Source: an uncultured bacterium (GTDB lineage: Bacteria > Patescibacteriota > Minisyncoccia > Phycocordibacterales > PALSA-1337). From it: 7,740 nucleotides of DNA. The position numbers were made by a program, and so were the translations under genes. The stretch's first letter is position 1. Every line of letters begins with the position of its first letter. The stretch lies in assembly GCA_903905325.1 (NCBI GenBank), contig CAIVGA010000016.1, positions 1 to 7,740 on the forward strand, read 5' to 3'. Positions 1 to 7,099 of this stretch are shown here, one piece after another. The notes beneath the pieces are model-generated. The model ran no database searches. It was not told the DNA's origin and saw only the letters and a program-made list of their open reading frames with translations.

Positions 1-126
1 GTTATTGGAGTCGCCTCAAGAATCTTTTGGGCGCGCATCGGGGAAAAAACAAAGAAAGAATCAGGAAGATTACTACTGAAATACTACGCAAACAGACTGC
101 TTAAATTACCATTAGACCCAAATTAG
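1..126 (+). CDS. 3' end of an unidentified protein (partial)
   Basis: An open frame enters from the left edge in frame 1 and ends at a TAG at 124-126, giving 41 visible C-terminal residues. The visible part is rich in lysine, arginine and leucine (for example KKESGRLLLKYYANRLLKL) and ends in LPLDPN, which suggests a basic, probably helical tail. I do not recognise the family, and no catalytic or binding motif is visible in so short a piece. Its last 26 bases overlap the tail of the minus-strand ORF6N fragment, so the two converge. I see no hairpin with a T-run between them. That it is a real gene rests only on the open frame reaching the edge and on its plausible composition. Confidence 0.45.
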   Translation, partial: VIGVASRIFWARIGEKTKKESGRLLLKYYANRLLKLPLDPN

Positions 127-271
127 CCATATTTCTCTTAACTTGTTGGTTTAACCTCCCTGTTTGAGTCAAGAATAATTTCGCCACATCCACATCCAAA
201 ACAACTCGTTTACCACGTGCTTTATAAACCTTATACCCCAAATTTTCGAGAGAAGCAAAATCCGCTGACAT
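101..271 (-). pseudogene. Truncated ORF6N-domain protein (remnant)
   Basis: A 56-residue reading frame starts at an ATG (269-271) and stops at a TAA (101-103). Residues 13-47 follow the start of the ORF6N domain closely: Y-K-V-Y-K-A-R-G-K-R-V-V-L-D-V-D-V-A-K-L, then T-G-R-L-N-Q-Q-V-K-R-N. This domain is a presumed DNA-binding module found in phage and mobile-element regulators and common in CPR genomes. In the family, V-K-R-N is normally followed by R-F-P-x-D-F-M-F-x-L-T and then a longer protein. Here the frame instead reads M-A-N-L-G-L-M-V-I and stops, and neither other frame restores the missing motif. I read it as a decayed or truncated gene, although a short expressed protein cannot be excluded. 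AGGT lies 6 nt before the ATG, one of the few Shine-Dalgarno-like matches in the window. It sits 39 nt downstream of clpB on the same strand. Confidence 0.6.
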
Positions 272-310
272 ATTATTACCTACTGACGTATTTTTATTTG
301 TAAGACCTTT

Positions 311-3049
311 TTATTTTTGTGCCCTAGCCACAACATCGCTTGCCACCATTACAGAACTTTCGCCTTTGAGCTTTTTTTTACTTTCAGTCTCAACCTTTTT
401 TACTTCAAAATAGAACTGACCGTCCTTTATCGTAACAGCTATGCCTCCACCACTTTTGACATTCTGACCAATCAAAAGTTTGGCAACAGGAGTAAGCACC
501 TTGTTCTGGATCAAACGCTTGAGCGGACGAGCACCGTATTGAGGGTTATAACCTTCCTTGGCAATATATTCGAAAACTTCTGGAGCAAAAGTAAGATCAA
601 TTCCCTTTTCCTTGAGACGCTTCACAACTTCCTCTACTTGAATTGCAACAATAGACTTGATAGCTTCTGGTGAAAGGATATCGAATATCACAATATCATC
701 AACACGATTCAAAAATTCTGGACGGAAATAATCTTTGAGAGAAGACGTGATTTTTTCTTTTGCAGCAAAGTAATTCTCACGTTCACGAGCAGAAGATATA
801 TTCTTGGAATCAGTACCGGCGATAGGTTCACGCGCAAAACCAAGTTTCTCCATACGCTCGATATGTTGTGCACCAATGTTCGAAGTCATAATAATCACAG
901 TATTGCGGAAATTAACGGTACGACCCTTTGAATCTGTAAGGCGTCCGTTGTCTAGAACTTGAAGCAAGATGTTAAAGACTTCTGGATGAGCTTTTTCTAT
1001 TTCATCAAAAAGGATCACTGAGTAAGGACGATGACGTACCAACTCTGTGAGACCTCCACCTTCATCATGGCCAACATAACCTGGAGGTGAACCTATCAGC
1101 TTCGAGACAGAATGTTTTTCCATGAACTCTGACATATCGACTCGGATGAGCGACTTTTCATCATTGAATAAAAATTCAGCCAAGGCTTTCGTAAGCTCGG
1201 TTTTACCAACACCTGTTGGTCCGAGGAAAATGAATGAGCCAATAGGACGGTTTGGATCAGCGATACCAGCACGTGAACGTCGGATTGTGTCCGCAATTTT
1301 GACCACGGCTTCATCCTGACCAACGATACGCTTTTTCAAATCATCTTCCATGCGAACGAGTTTGATAGCTTCGGACTCGAGCATACGCGAAACAGGAATA
1401 CCGGTCCAACGAGAAACTACACCAGCAATATCTTCAGCGTTAATTTCTTCTTTGAGAATCCTACGTGAAGACTGAAGTTTTTTGAGGCGCTTAGTCTTTA
1501 CTTCAAATTCTTTTTCGAGTGTAGGAATTTTGCCATAACGAATCTCGGCAACTTTGGCGAGATCAGCACGTGACTCAGCCGCGTCTGACTCAATACGAGC
1601 AATTTCCAAATCTTTCTTTATGCGCTTTATGTCTGTGATAGTCTCTTTTTCATTCTTCCATTTCAGTTCGAGCTCTGAAGTGCTTTCTTTGAGATCAGCT
1701 ATTTCCTGCTCTATTTTGTGCATACGAGCTTTGGCGACTTTGTCAGTTTCTTTACGTAGAGATTCACGCTCAACTTCAAGACGCATAATAGCGCGACGAG
1801 TTTCCTCGAGCTTTGGCGGCATATTTTCAAGCGAAATTCTGAGAGAAGAAGAAGCTTCATCTATAAGGTCGACTACTTTATCTGGTAAAAAACGATCTGT
1901 GATATAACGACTGGCAAGATTTACTGCAGCGACAATAGCATCATCTGTAATGCGCACACCGTGAAAGAGTTCATATTTTTCCTTGAGCCCACGAAGAATA
2001 GCGATAGCATCATCTGTAGAAGGTTCATTCACAAAAACTGGTTGGAAACGACGTGTGAGTGCTGGATCCTTTTCAATATATTTCTGATACTCCTTGATAG
2101 TTGTAGCACCAATAGCACGAAGTTCTCCACGAGAAAGTGCCGGCTTCAACATATTCGAAGCATCCATAGAACCTTCTGAAGCACCAGCACCAACTAAAGT
2201 ATGTATCTCATCTATAAAGAGAATAATTTTTCCATCTGAACGTTCGACTTCTTTGAGAATATTTTTGAGGCGTTCTTCGAATTCACCGCGGTATTTTGTA
2301 CCAGCGATAAGTGAACCAAGGTCGAGAGAAACAAGTTCTTTATCTTTGAGAGATTCTGGTATGTCGCCTTGAGCCATACGTAAAGCCAAACCTTCGACGA
2401 TAGCCGTCTTACCGACACCAGCTTCACCGATCAAAATAGGGTTGTTTTTTGTACGACGCGAGAGAATCTGCACGATACGCATAATCTCATTATCACGACC
2501 GATTACTGGATCAAGTTTATTCTCATGAGCCAAACGCGTGAGACTGCGAGCATATTTATAAAGTGTACGAAATTTCTTTGGCTGATTGTCAGCGGTTGTT
2601 GGATTCGTCTTGAGTTCTGTGATGACACGAGTGACCTGCTCTTTGTCAATCTTGAAACGAGCCAAAATATCTCGAGCCACACATGGAATATCAAAAATAG
2701 ACAAGAACAAATGTTCTGTAGAAATAAATTCATCCTTAAGCTGAGCTGCAACCTTCACAGAATTGTCGAGAATCTGTGCAAGATCTGGCGTTAAATAAAT
2801 TTGATATGAAGGAGAAAGGACATTGGACCCTTCACCACCTTCTATGCTTTCCAGAGTCACGTCAATGAGCATAGGAGTATCTATGTCCATCTTGTCGAGT
2901 ATGGAGTTGACCATGCTCTCTTCCTGCAAAATGAGCGCTGTCAAAAGGTGCGCTGGGTTAACATGGTTCTGGCCACGTTCAATAGCCAATTCGTGGGCTC
3001 TACGTAAGGCTTCTCTAGCTTTGGTTGTAAGTTTTTGAAGTGGAGGCAT
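311..3049 (-). CDS. clpB: ClpB-type AAA+ protein disaggregase with a ClpP-loop-like LGF
   Basis: This is a 912-residue cytoplasmic AAA+ unfoldase of the Hsp100 family, which threads aggregated proteins through a hexameric ring using ATP, normally with DnaK. The Clp N-domain spans about 1-145 in two repeats. In D1, Walker A is GEAGVGKT (208-215), the pore loop is KYRGEFEER (252-260), Walker B is LFIDE (277-281) and the arginine fingers are R333/R334. A coiled-coil middle domain at about 411-535 has full ClpB length and the ClpB-like YGKIPTLEKE, whereas ClpC has a much shorter one. In D2, Walker A is GPTGVGKT (610-617), the pore loop is GYVG (657-660), Walker B is VILFDE (678-683), sensor 1 is TSN (722-724), the arginine finger is R776 (in FRPEFLNR) and sensor 2 is GARP (839-842). 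Unusually, LGF (736-738) and roughly 25 extra residues sit where ClpA/ClpC carry their ClpP-binding loop. A Lys/Ser-rich tail follows about residue 885. The 85-nt gap after smc holds a likely promoter. No Shine-Dalgarno sequence precedes the ATG. Confidence 0.93.
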   Translation of the reverse strand: MPPLQKLTTKAREALRRAHELAIERGQNHVNPAHLLTALILQEESMVNSILDKMDIDTPMLIDVTLESIEGGEGSNVLSPSYQIYLTPDLAQILDNSVKVAAQLKDEFISTEHLFLSIFDIPCVARDILARFKIDKEQVTRVITELKTNPTTADNQPKKFRTLYKYARSLTRLAHENKLDPVIGRDNEIMRIVQILSRRTKNNPILIGEAGVGKTAIVEGLALRMAQGDIPESLKDKELVSLDLGSLIAGTKYRGEFEERLKNILKEVERSDGKIILFIDEIHTLVGAGASEGSMDASNMLKPALSRGELRAIGATTIKEYQKYIEKDPALTRRFQPVFVNEPSTDDAIAILRGLKEKYELFHGVRITDDAIVAAVNLASRYITDRFLPDKVVDLIDEASSSLRISLENMPPKLEETRRAIMRLEVERESLRKETDKVAKARMHKIEQEIADLKESTSELELKWKNEKETITDIKRIKKDLEIARIESDAAESRADLAKVAEIRYGKIPTLEKEFEVKTKRLKKLQSSRRILKEEINAEDIAGVVSRWTGIPVSRMLESEAIKLVRMEDDLKKRIVGQDEAVVKIADTIRRSRAGIADPNRPIGSFIFLGPTGVGKTELTKALAEFLFNDEKSLIRVDMSEFMEKHSVSKLIGSPPGYVGHDEGGGLTELVRHRPYSVILFDEIEKAHPEVFNILLQVLDNGRLTDSKGRTVNFRNTVIIMTSNIGAQHIERMEKLGFAREPIAGTDSKNISSARERENYFAAKEKITSSLKDYFRPEFLNRVDDIVIFDILSPEAIKSIVAIQVEEVVKRLKEKGIDLTFAPEVFEYIAKEGYNPQYGARPLKRLIQNKVLTPVAKLLIGQNVKSGGGIAVTIKDGQFYFEVKKVETESKKKLKGESSVMVASDVVARAQK

Positions 3050-3055
3050 GTTATT

Positions 3056-3084
3056 ATAATAATACAGAATTTACTAAATGGCAA
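3056..3084 (-). promoter_or_regulatory. Likely sigma70-type promoter for clpB
   Basis: Read on the minus strand, TTGCCA (3079-3084, 5 of 6 to the -35 consensus) is followed after 17 nt by TATTAT (3056-3061, 5 of 6 to the -10 consensus). Only 6 nt separate the -10 box from the clpB ATG, so initiation would fall on or next to the A of the start codon and give a leaderless transcript. A perfect TATAAT also overlaps this stretch, but it would lie 20 nt from the same -35. I see no CIRCE/HrcA inverted repeat. The sites were identified by eye only. Confidence 0.45.
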
Positions 3085-3134
3085 ATTAGGACTGTGGACT
3101 ATTTTGATACACTCATGACCGTCGTTTTGGTGCG

Positions 3135-5408
3135 CTACTTCGCTATAGCCACAGCTGCTTCAAAAGCGATCGAAAGAAGCCGTGAAGCACCATCAGAACC
3201 CATAGTTACACCATAGAGAACTCCAGCACGTGACATAGTTTCGCGATTGTGAGTAATGAGAATAAGCTGAGAATTTCTAGAAAGACTTTCTATCATGTCA
3301 CCATACTTCTTTGAGTTGGCTTCATCAAGTGCAGCATCTGTTTCATCAAGAATGATAAAAGGTGGAGGATTTACTTGAGAAATTGCAAAAAGAAGCGCAA
3401 TAGAAGTAAGAGCACGCTCACCACCAGAAAGCATCATAAGACCTTTCACTTTTTTTCTAGGCAAACTAATATTTACATCGAGACCTTCTGGACCTTCCTC
3501 GGTTTCTTCACTGCCGTCCAAAGATGATGCATTCTCGCCACCAGCCCCGTCACTACTCAAAGCTTCATTCATTTCTTCCAAATCACTCTTCTTGCGACGC
3601 TTGGCTTCACGTACAACAGTGAGTTCTGCACGACCACCACCGAACATGAGGGTAAAGAATTTACCAAACTCTGTGTTGATTTTTACAATACCAGTTCTAA
3701 ATTCTGTATCAATGCGAACATTAAGCTCTTCGATAAGTTTCTTAAGTTCTTCTTTGGCTTTCTCGAGGTCAACAAGTTCACGTGCCAAGAAAACATCGCG
3801 CTCTTCTGTCTCCTTGAACTCTTTCAATATTTCCGCACCACCTCCTGCACCTGCGTCTTCAAGACGAACTTTAATTTTCTCGATTTGTTTCAGACGCTCA
3901 ACATTGTCGCTAGCTGAAATAGGATCGTTTACCGTACCTGAAACAGTGGTATTCTTATAATCCGTGGCATCTCTGCCAGCGATGAGTCCAGCTTCACCAA
4001 GTTCATGCTTGAAAGCCTCCTCTTGGCGTTCGATAGCTGATTTTTCTAGATTCAAAGCTGAAACAATACCTCTGATCTCATTTTGGCGTGCAATAATCCT
4101 GAAAACTTCTTTTTCTGCATCACGATTTGTGTCCTTCTCCTTCTCTATGTTTTGTTTAAGATTTTGATATGTACGTGCAAGTTCATTCTCCTCTTGAGAC
4201 AAAGCCTTCTGTTTGGTCTCTACATGTTCTTTTTCTTGAGCAAGCTTTTTGATATCAGATTCTGTTTCTGTAATAAAAGTTGAGTCAGCGATGGTGCGAT
4301 GCTTTGAAATAAATTTCTTCAGGGTGTCTATGATATCTGACACGAGAAATGTTGCCTTCTCAAAACCACTGACCACCTCCTCCAGATCTCTAAGGTAAAT
4401 AGTCTTGAACTCATCACGCTTCTGTTTTTCCTTTTCCTTTTCGACTGCGCGCTTACCAGCAGCAATTTCACCTTCTATGCGACCAAGCTCACGCGCCAAG
4501 ACATCTCTCTCTGTGCGAATTTTTGAAAGCTTATCTTCAAGCGCAATTATCTCATCACTTTTTTTATCTTTACCATTGGATGCGGTAAGAATCTCTTTTG
4601 CTTTAAGTAAAGCTTGGTCAAGGTCAGCTAGCTCCTTCGTAGGTCCAGAAAGTGCATGTGTTATGCGAGCCTTTTCCTTTGAAATATAATTATCTTCTAC
4701 AGAAAAATACTGCTTATACAAAGCTATAAGTTCCACGCGAAGTTGGACAGCCTTTTCAACTTTCTCAACCTGCTTTTTGAGGAAACGAAGATGCGGAGCT
4801 ATCTCGCGACGTAATGACTCAACCTGCTTCATATTTTCTTCTGTCTTTTCAAGTTTACGGAGACTTTCGAGTTTCTTCCACTGATAAACTTTAAGACCAA
4901 GCGCGTCCTCTATCATTTCTCGACGCTCTCTTATCGATGCCGATAGAATACGATCAGCTTCACCTTGAGAAATAATATGGTGTCCTGTTGCACCAATGTG
5001 CGCACCAGCTAGAAGTTCCACAATATCACGAAGGCGTACCTGAGAACCATTCAAAAGATATTCGTTAGTACTATCACGATGGACCACGCGCTCTATTGCA
5101 ACTTCATCAAAGTCTATGGAAGGAAAAATTCTACGGGAATTATCGAAGGTAAGTTTGATAGCAGCGCGATTGGCGCGACCGGCGCTTGTTGGTCCTTCAC
5201 CTCCACCATTCCAAATAAGATCTTCACCCCTTTTACCACGTAGAGACTTTATAGATTGTTCTCCTAGTGCAAAACGAAAAGCCTCTGCGACGTTAGATTT
5301 ACCAGAACCATTCGGTCCAACTATTCCAGTAATTGGTGACGTAAAAGAAAGAGTCGCCTTCTTGGCGAATGATTTAAAACCAGTGAGTTCCAGCGACTTC
5401 AGATACAT
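3135..5408 (-). CDS. smc: Short SMC-family chromosome segregation ATPase, apparently without hinge
   Basis: This 757-residue ABC-type ATPase has both SMC head halves. The N-terminal half begins MYLKSLELTGFKSF, with Walker A GPNGSGKS at 31-38 and the Q-loop in SQGEADRIL (Q148). The C-terminal half has the signature LSGGE (660-664), Walker B FIILDE (684-689), a D-loop ALDEAN and a switch histidine in ITHN (H720). SMC proteins dimerise through a hinge and compact chromosomes with ScpA and ScpB. Bacterial SMCs usually approach 1,200 residues. Here only about 340 residues (175-518), mostly Lys/Glu-rich coiled coil, join the two heads, and no glycine-rich hinge motif is visible. The protein has no cysteine, so a Rad50-like zinc hook is excluded. 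An acidic, Ser/Gly-rich insert lies at about 604-641, just before the signature region. The match around LSGGERALTSIALLFA and LITHNRETMSRAGVLYGVTMG is strong. It follows rnc by 29 nt, with no Shine-Dalgarno sequence. Confidence 0.9.
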   Translation of the reverse strand: MYLKSLELTGFKSFAKKATLSFTSPITGIVGPNGSGKSNVAEAFRFALGEQSIKSLRGKRGEDLIWNGGGEGPTSAGRANRAAIKLTFDNSRRIFPSIDFDEVAIERVVHRDSTNEYLLNGSQVRLRDIVELLAGAHIGATGHHIISQGEADRILSASIRERREMIEDALGLKVYQWKKLESLRKLEKTEENMKQVESLRREIAPHLRFLKKQVEKVEKAVQLRVELIALYKQYFSVEDNYISKEKARITHALSGPTKELADLDQALLKAKEILTASNGKDKKSDEIIALEDKLSKIRTERDVLARELGRIEGEIAAGKRAVEKEKEKQKRDEFKTIYLRDLEEVVSGFEKATFLVSDIIDTLKKFISKHRTIADSTFITETESDIKKLAQEKEHVETKQKALSQEENELARTYQNLKQNIEKEKDTNRDAEKEVFRIIARQNEIRGIVSALNLEKSAIERQEEAFKHELGEAGLIAGRDATDYKNTTVSGTVNDPISASDNVERLKQIEKIKVRLEDAGAGGGAEILKEFKETEERDVFLARELVDLEKAKEELKKLIEELNVRIDTEFRTGIVKINTEFGKFFTLMFGGGRAELTVVREAKRRKKSDLEEMNEALSSDGAGGENASSLDGSEETEEGPEGLDVNISLPRKKVKGLMMLSGGERALTSIALLFAISQVNPPPFIILDETDAALDEANSKKYGDMIESLSRNSQLILITHNRETMSRAGVLYGVTMGSDGASRLLSIAFEAAVAIAK

Positions 5409-5437
5409 GGCAATATTTTACCACTTTATAGCCACTA

Positions 5438-6136
5438 CTACCATTTTTTAACCGCTAACGCCTTCTCAGCCGCTATTTGTTCAGCTTCTTGCTTAGACAA
5501 ACCACTTCCGGTAGCTATTTGTACGTCACCCAAAAACACGCCGAGAGTAAACTGCTTTTCATGATCAGGACCGAGTTCTTTGAGAGTGCGGTAACTCGGT
5601 GTAATTCCCATTTTCTCTTGAGCCTTCTCTTGAAAACGACTTTTTGCATCAAGCCAGGTTTTATTTTTCACAATTTCATCAATATCAATTACATTTAATA
5701 GATTCTCTGATATAAAATTTGCCGCAGCGTTATATCCTTTGTCGAGATAAATAGCGCCGATCACAGCTTCAACAGCATTAGACAAGATCACAGAACGAGC
5801 ACGGCCTTTATCCTTAGCTTCACCACGTGACAAAAGAATATATTCATTTAGGCCAACATGGTCAGCCACCTTCATCAAACTATTGGCATTAACTAGAGCA
5901 GAGCGATAAGACGTCATATCCCCTTCATTTTTCTTTGGGAATTTGCGGTATAAAAAACTCGTAATAATAAGCTCGAGAACTGCATCACCAAGAAATTCCA
6001 TGCGTTCATTATGCTCGAGACCAGAGCCTTTATTTTCATTCAAATAAGAACGATGCGTGCAGGCTGTGCGCAGTAAAGAAAGATCATCAAATTGTACTCC
6101 TATATGTTCTGCTAATGCTTCAAAAGAAATTTTCAT
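5438..6136 (-). CDS. rnc: Ribonuclease III
   Basis: A 232-residue enzyme that cleaves double-stranded RNA, including rRNA precursors, as a homodimer with Mg2+. The signature HNERMEFLGDAVL (42-54) supplies E44, E47 and D51, EGDMTSYRSALV supplies E71, and E123 lies in AVEAVIGAIYLD. Numbered against the E. coli enzyme (E38, E41, D45, E65, D114, E117), all acidic positions are kept except D114, which is Asn120 here. A double-stranded-RNA-binding domain occupies about 163-231: SRFQEKAQE, then GPDHEKQFTLGVF, then SKQEAEQIAAEKAL. The length is normal for the family. The ATG lies 1 nt after the nusB stop codon, which implies translational coupling, and smc follows 29 nt later. That order matches the rnc-smc linkage of Gram-positive bacteria. 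No Shine-Dalgarno sequence is visible in the end of nusB. Identification is secure; the effect of the Asn is not known from sequence. Confidence 0.95.
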   Translation of the reverse strand: MKISFEALAEHIGVQFDDLSLLRTACTHRSYLNENKGSGLEHNERMEFLGDAVLELIITSFLYRKFPKKNEGDMTSYRSALVNANSLMKVADHVGLNEYILLSRGEAKDKGRARSVILSNAVEAVIGAIYLDKGYNAAANFISENLLNVIDIDEIVKNKTWLDAKSRFQEKAQEKMGITPSYRTLKELGPDHEKQFTLGVFLGDVQIATGSGLSKQEAEQIAAEKALAVKKW

Positions 6137-6137
6137 G

Positions 6138-7034
6138 TTATTTCTCAGTCAAAATTGTAACTGCTTTTGTCACAATCGGTAATATATCATTATAAAAATT
6201 CAGCTCAAGAATGTCAGATAGCTTGAACCATTTTGCATCGTCGAGACCAGGTTTTTTTGCCAAAGTAAGTTTTTCAAAAGGAGATTCCGTAAGATAATAG
6301 TGAACTTGCTTGCGAATTTTACCAAGCTCTGGATCATTCGCAATATATTCATTTTCTGCCAAGTCGGCTTTGATCGATACATTTAAACCAATTTCTTCTT
6401 TGACTTTGGATACTGTACCAACATCTGGCGCAACACCTTCGAGAATTTTTCCCTTCGACAAAGTCCAATGTCCGAAAATATCATGAACAAAAGCCAAATA
6501 AACCTCCGCACCGTTGCGAGCATAAACGACAGCACCTCCTAGATGTTGTACCGGCATTTTTTCATAAGGAACCTCTGGAATTTTCTTTTTGAGAGGTGCA
6601 TCGTCCTTACCAGGTTCACCTAATTCCTTATAAACAGCCCCTAGAACACCGTTAACAAAGCGACCACTAGTTTCCCCACCGAACGTCTTGGCAAGCTCAA
6701 TAGCCTCATTTATAGCCACCTTGGCTGGTACTTCGCCTCTATCAGAAAACAAGAGCTCATATAATCCAAGTCTAAGAACATTTCTATCAACAGGTGAAAT
6801 CTTATCCAGTGGCCAATCCGGAGCAGCTTTGACAATAATGTCATCCAAATCTTCTCTTTTAGCCAAAATACCCTTCATGAGTTCTTCCATGAAAGTTACA
6901 TCACTCAAACCTGGAGCAAATTCCTTAACATCACGCGCAATAATAGCCGAAACTTCTTTGTTTGGCTGATCACGAAAATCCCATTCGAAAAGGGCTTGGA
7001 GAACCACTGAACGAGATAGATGTCTGTTTGCCAT
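6138..7034 (-). CDS. nusB: NusB antitermination factor fused to a degenerate Nudix domain
   Basis: A single uninterrupted 298-residue frame encodes two domains. Residues 1-138 are NusB, the all-helical factor that binds boxA RNA with ribosomal protein S10 and keeps RNA polymerase elongating through rRNA operons. It shows RHLSRSVVLQALFEWDF at the N-terminus, then ISPVDRNVLRLGLYELLF (79-96), AINEAIELAKTFGGE and GRFVNGVLGAVY. A charged linker (about 139-160) leads to a Nudix-like domain (about 161-298) resembling Ap4A hydrolases around FGHWTLSKGKILEG. The 23-residue Nudix box (195-217) keeps the first Gly, the E213-E214 pair, G216 and L217. It has V201 for the conserved Glu, and S209-K210 in place of Arg-Glu, so hydrolase activity is doubtful. 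Stand-alone NusB is about 140 residues, so the fusion doubles it. It lies 65 nt after rpmF and 1 nt before rnc. No Shine-Dalgarno sequence precedes the ATG. Confidence 0.9.
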   Translation of the reverse strand: MANRHLSRSVVLQALFEWDFRDQPNKEVSAIIARDVKEFAPGLSDVTFMEELMKGILAKREDLDDIIVKAAPDWPLDKISPVDRNVLRLGLYELLFSDRGEVPAKVAINEAIELAKTFGGETSGRFVNGVLGAVYKELGEPGKDDAPLKKKIPEVPYEKMPVQHLGGAVVYARNGAEVYLAFVHDIFGHWTLSKGKILEGVAPDVGTVSKVKEEIGLNVSIKADLAENEYIANDPELGKIRKQVHYYLTESPFEKLTLAKKPGLDDAKWFKLSDILELNFYNDILPIVTKAVTILTEK

Positions 7035-7099
7035 TTTGATTTGATGAAAGAACTTTTTGAATGAACGTTACTCGAGTGCTTCACGAACCTGTGCGAACT

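Noticed and set aside
272..310. Intrinsic terminator after clpB
   Set aside because: T-rich stretches occur, but no GC-rich stem precedes them on the minus strand.
1554..1907. A 117-codon + strand open frame opposite the clpB middle domain, and similar ones at 317-673, 2094-2372 and 3592-3960
   Set aside because: They lie antisense to clearly conserved clpB and smc sequence, are rich in Ser/Arg/Phe as expected for mirror frames of Lys/Glu-rich coils, and match no family I know.
3050..3134. CIRCE/HrcA operator or other heat-shock inverted repeat upstream of clpB
   Set aside because: No TTAGCACTC-N9-GAGTGCTAA-like repeat or other clear inverted repeat is present.
311..7034. Alternative genetic code with TGA read as glycine, as in some CPR groups
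   Set aside because: The long genes are complete under the standard code with no internal TGA. The absence of TGA among six stops is too small a sample to mean anything.
6138..7034. NusB-Nudix fusion as a sequencing or assembly artefact
   Set aside because: The frame is continuous through a plausible charged linker, there is no overlapping start or stop at the junction, and both domains are complete in length.
7035..7099. Small gene or terminator between rpmF and nusB
   Set aside because: All frames are short. The 8-bp palindrome ACTCGAGT has no T-run after it and looks incidental.
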